Of a stretch of DNA of 64,000 nucleotides, positions 12,089 to 23,909 are shown piece after piece. Location: the NCBI GenBank assembly GCA_025890175.1, contig JANPYM010000006.1:430015-494014 (forward strand), read 5' to 3'. The notes beneath the pieces were generated by a model. The model worked only from the letters and a program-made list of their open reading frames with translations, did not search any database and was not told where the DNA came from. Origin of the DNA: Ciborinia camelliae (taxonomy: Eukaryota > Ascomycota > Leotiomycetes > Helotiales > Sclerotiniaceae). The stretch's first letter is position 1, and each line of letters begins with the position of its first letter. The position numbers were made by a program, and so were the translations under genes.

Positions 12089-12159
12089 AACGAGGAAATG
12101 ATCATGAAGAAAATGATGTTGATGAAGAAACTGATAGTAGCGAGTCTGAGGATGACTAG

Positions 12160-15019
12160 GAGGTAGTATTTACGATACGATTCAAGGGGCGGGTTTCGAC
12201 AAGTATAGTGATTTAGGGATGATGGAACTACAAGTTCCGGTCATCGACGTTTTAATCCAGCCCTCTCTTTATACTTTAATTCCATGCAATTTCAATTTCA
12301 CCTACAACGGTGCATCATCTTTTCTCATTAACAGACCTCACTTGGAGATACTCTAAGAGCACATCGAAATTTCAAAGGACTGATAGAGAATGTAACTTCC
12401 AAATCCACTTAGGTCGATGTAATGATGCCTTCTCTCCACTCTGTACATCACTCCACACCGTCTTGGATTTTACAACCCGCAGGCCACATGATGATCTCTC
12501 ATTCTTCCACTCCACTAGGAGATACACCAATCAAAAATAACATCAAAACATCCCAAAACCACCATTATACCCAATATATTGTGAATCACCCCACCCAACT
12601 ATCAAATCCCCATCAACCACATCCGCCTCCTCCCTCTCTTCCCCATCCACCTAGATTCATTCTATCCTAAACCCAACGCTCATCTATATCAACTCATCTC
12701 TACCCCCCCTCAAAAGCCGAGCCGCAAACACAAGGTTTCAAATTGGCCATACGAAAACTATAGATCCTGCATCTCTCTCCAACAATGAAAGGAACACCTA
12801 CTAGGTATTCATAGATAATATGAGTAATTAGATTAACATATTTCAATAGTAAGATTACGGTGTACCTAGGTAATGTTACGAAATTGAGAGACGCAAAAAG
12901 AAATAAAAGATGAATGTAACTAATAACATCTCCAGCCCAACATCCCTCTTCCACCACAAACCACCACAAACCAAAAAAACTCTACCCAACACTACCTCGT
13001 AAGTTTCTAACAACCTTTTACCCCCTCTTCTCCCTTTCTTTACCATCACAACTAAAATATCTCTCCCCATCCCCCATCTCCCATTCACATCCACCCACCC
13101 CCAAAAATCCCTATTCTTTCTTTCTTCCTCTTTTCCCTTCTAAAGTGAAGCGAAACAAGATTGCATTGGTTCACAGATGCTCTCATATCTCATAAGAGAC
13201 CTCTCACATCTCATATCTCATCACGATGCCCTCATACATACAAACATACCTACATACATACAAACACAACCCGCCCATATTCCATATATCCATATAAACC
13301 AACACCCAACACCCAACATCGAAGAAAGTATTTGATCATACCTCCCAAACCTACCTCCCTAACCTACCTAGCCAACCCACTCCAACCCACTCATAAACAT
13401 ACTCAAAACACAAGATGATAATTAGAATAAAATAAAACAAGACTACCAAACCAAAGAATATATACATAGGTATATATACAATCCACCCATCCACCCACCC
13501 AACCAACGCACCCATCAATCCCCCAATCCATAAGTAAAGAACTGATCCAATAATCTACTAATCTCCTAATCTACTAATATCCCAATAAATAGATTGCGAA
13601 ACTCCAATGAAACTTTAATGAAACTTATTGACAATAAACTAAACAAGACAAGCCAAGATCATTTTACATTTCCACAATTTATAAGATCCCCCCCTCCCTC
13701 TCTCCCTTTCCCTCCCTCTCCCCCTCTCTCTACCCAAGTACATACAAACAGCACTACAAACAGCACTAAACCTATCTATCTATCTATCTATCTACATACG
13801 TACAGAAAATAACTATAACTATAACAATAATAACAATAACAATAACAATAACAATGAAAGAAAGCGAGCAAGCGAGTGTTCTTTCTCACTCCAGGGCTAT
13901 CTATATACCATATACCTAGGTATATATAAAGGTACGTAGACGTAGACTTCATACTCCGGTCCTTATACATACATACCCCTCTACCTTTACACCCTTCCTT
14001 ACCTCTATACACACTCCACTCCACTCACTCCATTCCACTCAACACAGTATATATATATATATATACCAATATATATACCTAAACAAACAAACAAACAAAC
14101 AAACAGCGGAGAAAGAAACAAAAAGCAAAAACAAAACCCCCTCCCCCAAAAACATCTTCAATACCGCCCCCCCCCTCTTCACCCACTTCACCCACTACCC
14201 CGTACTACCTCCTACAACCCACTATATATCAACCAACTCCAGATCCGAAAACCCGAGGAATACACAATTGGGGGCGTGCTGAGCACGCACGTGTTTCAGA
14301 GCCTATTCTGATTTTGAAGCTTTTAATACCTTGGGGGGAGGGGGGCGCGTGAGGATAAGCAATAAAGAATGTCATATGTTTATATGATATTAGCAAAATT
14401 GATCTCTAATATTAAAGATTTTCCGATTTGAGCCCAAATCACGTGACTCATATAGAAATGGTTTCTAGTGGAAATTCAAATACGGAAAACAACCTCGATG
14501 GCACACAAAATCGAAAGGTGACGCAGGACATTTTCTTCGCCAAGGCTCTGAAACACAGACACACATCAAGAATCTCATAGTTAATAAGAAGAAGAAGAAG
14601 AATGAGAATAAGAATGAGAAAAAAGATTCCATTGCATTTTATCTACCGTTCCAAGCAAGAAAATTGCGAAGAAAAAGTCCAGGTGCCCAGGACCCCCCAG
14701 ACCATCATATCACAACCAGCTAGATAATACCAAAGGAAGACAGAACAAAAGCGGTCGGCTGAAATTAAAAGAAAATGACCATCACGAAATATCACCGAGA
14801 TCCAATACGTTCCTTTGTTCGTAAACTTCTCCCTGTAAATCACCATGAGCCATGCCTTCATTAACAATTTCACAATGCAGAACTTTGGCCCGATTTTTGA
14901 TCAAATTTTTTGTTTCTCATATAACGATTGCGTAACACACAAATTTTGAAGATCGTTTCTACATATCATGTCATGCCATGTTGTGAAAGATCGGCAGATG
15001 GAGTTTCAATAATGAAACT
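12160..15019. other. Gene-free, G-depleted DNA with microsatellites
   Basis: From about 12540 to 14260 the plus strand is very poor in G and rich in C/A/T. Simple repeats include (TATC)n near 13773-13793, (AATAAC)n near 13823-13854, (TA)n near 14047-14065, (AAAC)n near 14080-14105 and (GAA)n near 14588. Open frames here are low-complexity and not believable. A short TIR element lies at 14291-14555. Confidence 0.6.
14291..14555 (-). mobile_element. Short TIR element, copy A
   Basis: Inverted ends GTGTTTCAGAGCC (14291-14303) and GGCTCTGAAACAC (14543-14555) bound about 265 bases without coding capacity. Read on the minus strand it matches the sequence at 46047-46200 (CTTGGCGAAGAAAATG, ATTTGAATTTCCA, GAGTCACGTGA in the same order), so this is a dispersed family. 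No clear target duplication is visible. Confidence 0.65.
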
Positions 15020-16367
15020 TTATGCGCCAAGGCTTGGGAAAGCAGATTGGTCCTCAGTGTTGATGGATGCAGAGGCACCTCCGTTTCTTGGGGCATTTTG
15101 GCGTGGTGGGCCTCGTTCGCCACGAGCGCGTCCACGTCCGCCCTCACCACGTCCTCGGAAATTTCCTCTGTCGCCACGTGGTGGTCCATCACCACGTCCA
15201 CGGCCTCCACGGAAACCTCCTCTACCACCACGTTCGGCGGGTTCAACATAACGTTGATCAATCTCAACGACTTGCTTTTGAGCGCGTTGGCGTTCACGCT
15301 TAGCCTTGCCACCAGTTCCAGCGACAAAGTCTTCTTCATCCTCCTTAGTGATAGCCTTAGCGTTGGCCCACTTCTTGTCGACCTTGCTGTCTGGTTGACG
15401 AGCTTCAGGGATAGCAGCACCAAGGGCGGCTCTCTTTTCCTCTAATTGAGCGAGGTAATCGGTGTAAGAGACGCTGTTGTCTTCTGGCTCAGCATCTTCA
15501 GCGGCGGTCTCAGCTGGTGCTTCACCATCTGCCTTAGCATCGGTCTTGGCGATAGCATCACCGGCTTGCTCATCGGCGAGCTCAGCACCACCTTCGGTAG
15601 CACCCCAGCCATGAGCAGCTTGCTTTTCGGAATCACTTTAAAGTGTCAATAATCTTGTGTTACAAACTCTATTATGAGGGATTTTCTTACCCTCCGACTC
15701 CACGGCTGTGTCGGTCGAACTTGGCACCTCCACGAGCACCACCTCGGCCACGGCCACCACCTTCACGTCTTGGGTGACGGTCTTGTCTGGCGGAGTCATC
15801 GGTTGGCTTGCCTTGGTTGTTGGCGCTGCCAGCGTTGCGATCACGGAAAGCTATTGAAACAATTGTTAGCAACAGATTCTAATTTAAGGTCGCACGAAGC
15901 TCAATTATTCCCGAAATTTGAATTTCTTGATATGCGCTGAATAAAACTGTCCATGTACTGACCTCCTTCGTTTCCAGTGAATCCTCCACGGCGAGGACCA
16001 CGTCCATCAGCTAGAGGAGCCTTGGATGCTGGTGCCTCTCCGGTAGCATTGCGCTTGGCATTGCGGGCTGGAGTCTTGTCGACAACCTTCACTGGTGGCT
16101 CTGGCTCCTTGTCGGAATCAAATTCATGATCATTGCCTACATTTCACTTTCATCAGTTTGCCTCCCCCACGTATTGTATTTTGAGTAAATTCTGTGCGTA
16201 CCGAGAAGCTCGTAAAGGTTCTGTATTAATAATTCATATTAGCCCTTGAAACTCTCAAATAATGATTGATAGACTGGAGAAAATGGCGCATTCTCTTTCG
16301 AGAAAAAGTTCTTGTGAAAAAAGTTAATTATTGAGAGAATATTTACCTTGGAAGCGATACCCGACAT
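15020..16367 (-). CDS. STM1: Stm1/HABP4-like ribosome- and mRNA-associated protein
   Basis: Five exons (16367-16347, 16220-16202, 16136-15963, 15850-15691, 15635-15020) give 329 residues with phases that all agree. Two exons are tiny: MSGIASK (21 nt) and NLYELLG (19 nt). The core is Arg/Gly-rich with acidic stretches. SYTDYLAQLEEKRAAL and a C-terminal RGG region (RGGFRGGRGRGDG) precede the end SAFPSLGA. This is the layout of fungal Stm1 and Oga1, relatives of HABP4/SERBP1, which bind 80S ribosomes and quadruplex nucleic acids and help preserve idle ribosomes under nutrient stress. The length is usual for filamentous fungi. The upstream ATG at MSGIASK is chosen because the family begins with this short segment before NLYELLGND. 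The symbol follows the yeast orthologue name. Confidence 0.85.
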
Positions 16368-17639
16368 CTTGTTCTGCTTCTCGAGTGCCTCCGAAGAAGC
16401 TTTTGCTACCGAGAGAACAATTCGGGGGTTGTGGGTATAAAAAACGAGACTGACAGATTCCTGAACACAAGGAAGCCGTCTCTCGAGAATTGCTGGTTTG
16501 CGGTTGAGGAACAAGGTAAACTTCTAAATCGTCGTTGATGCTGAAAAATCGGTTCGCTCCTCAGTACACAAAGAATCTAAACTAAAAGTAGTTTAGTGTG
16601 AGGTATAAGCGAGCAGCCCACCAGGGCTTTTTAAATTTCACTATTGATGTTGGGTTTTGGGATGTGGGGTTAAGAATGAAAAGATGTTGATAGCAGAGAT
16701 AGCAGTAGCAGCAGGATTGTGAGGTTGTTGTTCCAAGGTTGGTATGAAGGGTATGGATGGTATGAAGGGTATCGTGAGCTTTTGAGGAATTATTTGGTGA
16801 CACAATCCCAATGTTCATTCGTATGATTCTTATTGTTTATGTTTCTAAGCTATGATTCACCGAATTGTCTTTGTTCTCTGCCTCACATGCCTCGCCTCGG
16901 GCCTCGTGAATGTTTCTAGATAAAGATTCTAGCTTTCTTACTGTACTGGATCGTAGATTCTATCATACCTATTCTCTCATATGTGACCGATATCATAATA
17001 ATAGAAGTCAGTACTTATTAGTAGGTAGGTAGGTAATGAATGATAATCAAGCAGAGCATATCAATTATTTATTCTTAATTAGATTAGGTACAACGTTACA
17101 TGGTCAACATCAACATCAACATCAACATCAACGTATGTACTTGAGAATTAATACCAATCAAAAAGGGAAGAGAAGAAAATGAAGAAAATGCTGCCATTCC
17201 ATATGTCTTCATGTTTTTTTTGTTTCCTGTCATTGCCACCAGGAATGCCCGTCCATTGAACTTAATGAACTTACTCCGACCACCACCTCCCCCATATTCA
17301 TACACATATCCCCGTCGTAAAATCCATCTCCATGAGAGAATGAAAAGCTCAATACATACAGTGCTTGCGTGAATTATGCTTATGACCGTAACCGCCCCAA
17401 AAGGCATGCAATAGATGCTGTAACAACTCGATCGCTGCCATGGCACTTGCTTAAAACCTGTTTTGTTCCGTCCCCAAACTTTTTTTGTTTTTTAAACTCC
17501 ATCCCGAATGCCCCCCAAACCAAAAAGCCATTGCCTGATACTAGGTGACATTAAAACCGAATGCCAAAACTCCGTAGAACGCCCGCCGAAATCATAAAAG
17601 AGATTATGCCTAACCATGGGTATCATAAGCGATGCTGGT
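16368..17639. other. Intergenic: STM1 promoter and bZIP 3' region
   Basis: Pyrimidine-rich DNA with AGGT tetranucleotides near 17022 and an (ATCAAC)n tract near 17104-17130. No believable reading frame. It lies upstream of STM1 and downstream of the bZIP gene, both on the minus strand. Confidence 0.55.
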
Positions 17640-19017
17640 TCATCGCATTGAGCTCGTATCGAAAGAGAATTGCGTTGGAAATTGCATGCTTGCTGTAAGG
17701 CCGAAAGGATCCAAATCGAGCATCGGGTCGTATGGCTCGAGTAGCTGCGACATCGAACTGTAGGCGTGAGTTGTGTTATCGCCGTGCATGCCTTGCGAGT
17801 GCGGAGGGTGACCGAGTTGCTGCTGTTGGTTTCCCTGTTGCTGGTTAAGTTGACCAGCGGAAATCGGTTCGGGGTATGGGCCGGGGCCTGCGACTTCGGG
17901 TTGATCGTCAACCATATCGGCTTGCGCATCGTACTCCTGTTCTGTACTCACGGAATCAACCTAGGACGAACATGGTTCCAAAAAAAGAAAATGATAACAG
18001 GGGACGGGTCAGCTTGCCGAGTTGCTCAATATGATTCTGGAAGGACGGATAATACGCAGCAGCTACCGGAGCGCCTCCCGTATTAACCGTACCACTACCA
18101 TTTCCTTGCCCCTTTGCCCCTAATGGCGATCCCACACTAGTATTAACGAGAAGTCCAGTACTACCTGACAATACATGCTGTGCTTGCGCTTTGACGGCGT
18201 GAAGACGCTGTTGCTGCTGCTGCTGTTGATGCTGCATCTGAGAGTCAGAAGAAGGTGGGGTTAGTACGCCTTGATTATTGAAACCTGGTGAGCTTGTGGT
18301 CGGCGAGGAGGCATGTGACGATGGAGTAGGTCTCGATTGTGGCGATTGATTGTTGTGGAAAGAGACTCCAGGCTCTAGCTTTGGTGCAATGCTCGAGTTC
18401 GATCGTCTAGCTTGATGATGCCTATTCATGATAGCACGCTGGACAGTAGGTGGTTGCGCCATATTTTGTTGCATATGGGTTGGACTAAGATGAGGACTTC
18501 CTGTCTTTGCACGCAATTCGGCTTGAACATCGATGCCTATGAAGAAAGTCAGATTATTTTCAAATTAAAAGCTCAACTAATATAGTTACCTTTCTCTAGA
18601 AGGATTCTTTCAAGGAGAGAGTTTTTGTATCGGAGCATTAGACACTCATCAGCGGCAGTTCTGTGAGCATTTTGGAGATTGTGAAGGTTTGTCTCATGAA
18701 CTCGAATTGTTTCTTCAAGTTGCTTGATATACTCCGTACGACGCTCTCTAAAAGCTGCTTGTGCCTGACGATTGCGCTGTTTACGCTCTTCTGAAGTGGC
18801 ATAAATCTGAGGGGTCGCATTAGCAAAATAAGTCCTACCGACTAAGAATCTCTTGTCCACGTACAGGCTTTCGACCACCCTTTCTTTTTTGTTGACCAAC
18901 ATTTTCTGGGGGAATTTCTGTCTCGGCCTCAGGTGTAGAAGCATCTAAAGATTCATCTGTGCCCTCACGGATTGATTCTTTTGCATCGATAGACATGCTT
19001 GTTGAAGTATCTGCCAT
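17640..19017 (-). CDS. Yap/Pap1-type bZIP transcription factor (MeaB-like)
   Basis: Exons 19017-18865, 18806-18590, 18536-18018 and 17941-17640 give 396 residues. The basic region lies at about 52-75 with NRQAQAAFRERR, the NxxAQxxFR signature of the fungal Yap/Pap1 class. A leucine-zipper heptad runs to about residue 120 (LEETIRVHETNLHNL, MLRYKNSLLERILLEKG). After IDVQAELRAKTGSP the rest is disordered and rich in Ser, Pro and Gln, with a Gln run of 7-8. The ending carries acidic/aromatic patches (LLEPYDPMLDLDPF) that could activate transcription. No Cys-rich redox domains typical of Yap1 are seen, so an oxidative-stress Yap1 role is unlikely. The layout recalls MeaB-like nitrogen regulators, but I am not certain of the subfamily. 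The third intron seems to use a GC donor. Confidence 0.8.
17942..18017 (-). other. Putative GC-AG intron in the bZIP gene
   Basis: The only phase-consistent join of HNHIEQL to QEYDAQADM uses donor G|GCAAGC at 18017 and acceptor TACAG ending at 17942 (76 nt). No GT donor in this stretch keeps the frame. The downstream GTGAGT near 17950 looks like a donor but leads nowhere. Confidence 0.6.
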
Positions 19018-22000
19018 TTCAGTAACGAAAGATTATGATACTCAAAACCCCGCCTTTTGATGACCCCAGATATTGGCCTCGGCAATTGGTATAGGATCAA
19101 ACGAATCAAATGAATGAATGCACACTACTATCCAGTATAGCAAGAATGCTTGACAGAAGCTTGGACAACGAGGTTGCGTCTAATACGGTAACAGACCATT
19201 CGTTATCTGATTTGATATGGCCCTATAGGCGCTGTTCCACAGACTTCCGATTTTCTGGGAATTGGAATATGGTAGGGATGGCGTACGAGGCTGAGATGAA
19301 CTGGCGGTTGCGTGATAGAGATTGATACAGTTACAATGTATGGATGTATGGGAAAATGTTTGATAGAGTAAAGATGGAGTAATGAGAATGTAAGACTTCG
19401 GTCAAAAGTTGTGTAATGAAAACTCAGTTGAGGAGATTCCTCCTTTTAGATGGAGAGAATATTTTTCACAAGGTCAAGGAGGGGTCCGAGTCGGAACCTG
19501 GAATATTTAGAAGGCACGGTACAAGGTCCTTCTAGAAGGAAGAAATAATTCTTCTGGTGGTTGATCCACTCCCATGGAGGGTTTTGGAGTGTTGGCGTTG
19601 GTGCGGCTCGGGCTATTCATCTAAAAATGCAACATGATTGAATTTTGAATACAAGGTTATTTCTCAGGTCGCTCTTGGCAACGTATTCATCTGAGAGGGG
19701 TGAGGTGAGGTGAGGGAGGGGAGGGGAGGGGGAAGAGGGGGGTTTTTATTATTATTGCTGGGAAGTTGAAAGGAAGTTGGGAACTTGGGCAATAATGGGA
19801 AGTGATGTGATGGGTGATGGACGGAGATGATGAAAAAGACTTCGCCGTCACTACGGTAGTCTAAAATATATGATCATATTATAATCAAAACGAGGTGACG
19901 AGGATTATGACAGTAGTAGTCGTAGTAGTAGGCGTAGTAGTAGTCGTAGTCGTATCAGAAGGGCTGGCTGGTACCTACCGTCCGTATCTACCTTACCCGT
20001 ATCCAGATGGCATACGGTATTTTGGAGATGATGCAGCTCGGAATCTTCGATGAGGAGGTACTGTATGTCGTCTGTATGTAGCATTTCTGCGTTGTGCATG
20101 TTTCAATTCAGTTAGCCAGGTACAACGCCGAAAGAGCTAGGTAGGTAGGTAGGTAGGTATTATTTCGATGAATCCATGGGTACCATACATATTATTGATT
20201 CCATTCAACATATTTTTAATATGGAGCAGCACAACACTGACTGCTTCTTAATTGGAGCATTGGAGAATGGGAGAATGGGAGAATGGGAGAATCGAGATAG
20301 AATTTCTCGAATTTCTGACTAGCCATGTACAGTCCAGTAGTATACTTTGATCAATACAAAGGATACTGTATACAGTTAGATGCTTGCTGCTTACTGCTGC
20401 TGCTTGCTGCAATGCTGCACCGGGTACAGTCCTCAACTTCTCGTTAGGAATATTTCTCCACAGAACCTATTGTGGCTTTATCTCGGCATAAAACTAGACT
20501 AGGGGTCAACGCATGTATCAATGTATAGGTATGCAGTATAGACTGTATGGATACTACAGTCGGTACTACGGGTAACGGATCAAGATTATTCAAATCACAT
20601 AATGTTGGTCCTGACTCCTCCTGATGGCCGTAGGTAGCCCTCCCTGCCTGTGGCTTCCAAATGTCTTCTCCATGGCTTCCACAAAAAGTAACTTACATCT
20701 CATAACAGTCTAACTACATTTGCTGAGCACGCATAATATCTACATACCTAGTAGGTAACCTTAACAATAAAAAGCAGTCTCTCAGCCACCTATGTCCGTC
20801 CGTACAACTCCAAAACTTGTCTTTCATCTAAAGTATACACAGACTGTGCAATACAGTACCTCTTTCTGCATGCTTGACTATAAAGTTGACTGCTTCCTTT
20901 CCTCCTCCCTCGCTTGACTGTTTATGACTTGATTTGCCTGAAAGGATATGTTGCATTATTGGCATGGGTAAAGATTTCACGAATCATAATGGATGAGTGG
21001 TACGGGACTACCTACCTAGTCATTGTTACAGCCATGGTAAATGCTTGCACCGTAGGTAGCTCTTTGCCATTTTTCATCCGCTTGGCCCAACGCCGTCATT
21101 GCCTCCCTACAGACTTCAGAGTACCAGGCCACCATTCACTACTTACTATCCATGTACTTACCGCCCAAACCAACTTGGTCAAAATTCCCCCCAAGACATA
21201 GTAGGTAAACCCTGTTATTCCCAGATGTCTGGTCATTCACCTTGATCATCAAAGTCGAATTGGACTGAAAGCCATCATTCGGATATGGGCCGTCATAATT
21301 CACCATAATCATTCGGGAATCGGGATGCCATGCCTTCAATGGAAATCACAATTCACAATTACAGAGCATGAACAATTTGATCACCTGCCATACCCATGCC
21401 CATACCTATTGGAAGCTTCACATCCTGATCCATTGCCTAGGTTCAATTGGAGTCTTACCTATCGTGGCTTTTCACTCGGCTGCAACGTGCTCGTTGATGT
21501 CGTCCAAAGAGAAATTTTCTTTCCTCAAAGGCGGCGGCCAACTCCGCATCTGACAATGGAGCAAGTAAAAGCGCCATCTTGAATTATAATTGGCTAGAGA
21601 ATCGTCGCTTTAAATGGGCTAGGTTAAAATTCAAAATTTAGATTCGATAGACGACGAGCAAAGTTTCCACATCCACCGACTGCGGAATCCGGATGCTGCA
21701 CGCGTATATCTCGTTCTTCTTCATAGCATTTTATATCGCTTATATATTATTCCCATCGATGATCGTACGGCGTGTGCACACGCTTCGTCATTTATTACTG
21801 GTCTTTTGAGGTCAACAAAAGTTCCGCTCCTAACCTTGAAGGCTTGATCAACCCTTGCAGTTCTGGACGTGATAGACATGATATTGGTTGGCTCGAGTTT
21901 TTTTCTCTCATGCATGAAGTTTACCGATGATCCGATCACATCAACCTATCTCCACGGAGCCTTATCCAACAAGTCGTCTTATTTCAGAAGGTACAGCAAG

Positions 22001-23909
22001 AAACATGGCACTGGTGACTGTACTACTGAAAGCCTTCTGTTTGGGTGTCGTCGTACCAATTTCATCTAACCAATACATCGACAGCAACCATAAGGCTGCG
22101 ATTATCAATATGAATGAACCCTTAAGCATCATTTCCAAGGTTATTTCTGTCTGTACCATGATCTACCAAGGCACCATCCCACTTTTGCCATTTAAGGTTT
22201 TTATTGAATTGAGTCTCGAGATTCGAGATGTGCCCATATAACGCAGATCTATCGGAGAGACTGTGGAACTCCATATCTTAAGAGCCAAGAGGCCCAAGAT
22301 GCAAAGTTCTTCAGACTACACGGTAAAATCCATACCCTATGATCCCTGGTGGCATGGACCTGGAAAGCTTCATCAATATAAAACTCGAACCATCCAGCAG
22401 GTATATCACTGGCTGACGAATTGCGAGGCCAAATTGAGAGGTTCCTCCATCCACTTTCAATGACGACTCACAATTTCACATTCACAGAATCACAGTGCAC
22501 ACCGACAGAGCAATTTCTCGGTCAAGGGAATGGGTCCCGAATTCGGCATCTATGACCATCATGCGCCCATGAACAGCTGCGGCTACTTGCCGCGTGATAA
22601 GATGAAGTTTTCCAGAGATGTACAAACTACAGAGTCACAAACCAAGCCTCTTTCAAAGCCTTGGATGCTATGTGTCTTTACTCTTTTAATCTCTTTGGGA
22701 GGCGGATAGAAGAATAGTCCCTAAAAATTAGTTTGAAATCGGTCCCGAAAAAAGGTCCTTTCGCTTGGCAAGAATTGAAGCTGGGACACTGGGACTTCCT
22801 AGGGTTTGAGCAAGCCTTCATCGACTTGACTGTCGACATTATTGAAACTAGATAGGGAGCGGAAAACTGTTGTTAACTTGTTGGTTCGTAACGAATGGAT
22901 ACTGCAGTCTGTACTGTATCTTCATTGGGGACTTCCCGCCTCCAAGAGTCCAAGAGTCCAATACGTTGATTCATGACGTGTTCAAATTAATAGGAGAGTC
23001 TGAAAATTATGAGGCATGCTATTATTTCACGATCTTGCATTGTATGATTGTATGCTTTCTGTATATCCGAAACCCTCTCTCAATTTGATTGGCATTTCCC
23101 GCCACGCCGACAACTATCTTTGGTGGCACTACTGTATAGAAATAATACGCGTCTCGACTCTCGACTCTCTTGAATCTTCACAAGCTCACCCGATGATCTT
23201 GGCACTATAGAAGTTCACTTTAGAAAATACCTAGTACTCCACTCCACATGGTAGCTTGCCGAGGATCCGAAGCAACTAAAGGAGACCGTTACCGGTGCAG
23301 TATTTTGGATTTGGTTGAAAGCTTGTGTTCTTGATATCTATGTAACAACTTTCAGTACAAGTACAGCATGTTCCATGTGTGATTTGCTCAATCTCCATGT
23401 TAACATAAAAATCTTCCAAGGATTCGAATTGATTTGCTATGATTCTTATATAAGGTAGGTACACGGCAGACAATGATGACCCCACAGATTCTCAACGCCA
23501 ATGGTGGCTACACCTGGGTATAAACTGCCATCACTTATATCTAATATTGTTTTCTCTACTCTAATCATTTCACAAGCGATTCATTTAACCGTCAATTACC
23601 TACCTAGGTAAGCTAAATAGCTTCATGGATATGGATATACAGCACCTTCCTAATTGCTTCATGAACAACCATTGGCACGTGATCATTAGCGCCCAAAGCT
23701 TTATCATTGACGTTATGTGTCCTCCTCGGTACCTGGAGCATTATGAAGCTAAAAGTTTCACCTAACATCACATCGTACCTCGGATGAGCTACTTGGAACT
23801 CATCAACAGGTTCAATTTATTTCCATAATTATCACTCCCCGACATACACACCGCCCCTGCCAGCAGAGGTACCCTCCTTTCCAAAGGCCGCCACGCAAAA
23901 CCAACCAAC
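19018..23909. other. Gene desert of 4.9 kb
   Basis: No frame carries a recognisable domain. Features seen are a long GGGGA tract near 19700-19740, (TAGG)n near 20141-20160, CGTAGTAGTAG repeats near 19915-19950 and many ACCT/AGGT palindromes. A short minus-strand start near 21577 (MALLLAPLSDAELAAAFEE) is protein-like but cannot be extended. The 5' part is upstream of the bZIP start and probably holds its promoter. Confidence 0.5.

Noticed and set aside
12310..12670. Short plus-strand frames after the NLR
   Set aside because: G-depleted repetitive DNA, no motif, no splice support.
13769..14105. Direct repeats as a CRISPR array
   Set aside because: They are di-, tetra- and hexanucleotide microsatellites without spacers, in a eukaryote.
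15047..15445. Plus-strand frame of 132 codons
   Set aside because: Antisense of the RGG region of STM1.
21463..21577. Protein-like minus-strand start MALLLAPLSDAELAAAFEE
   Set aside because: A GTAAGA donor follows but no next exon could be found; kept only as a possible remnant.
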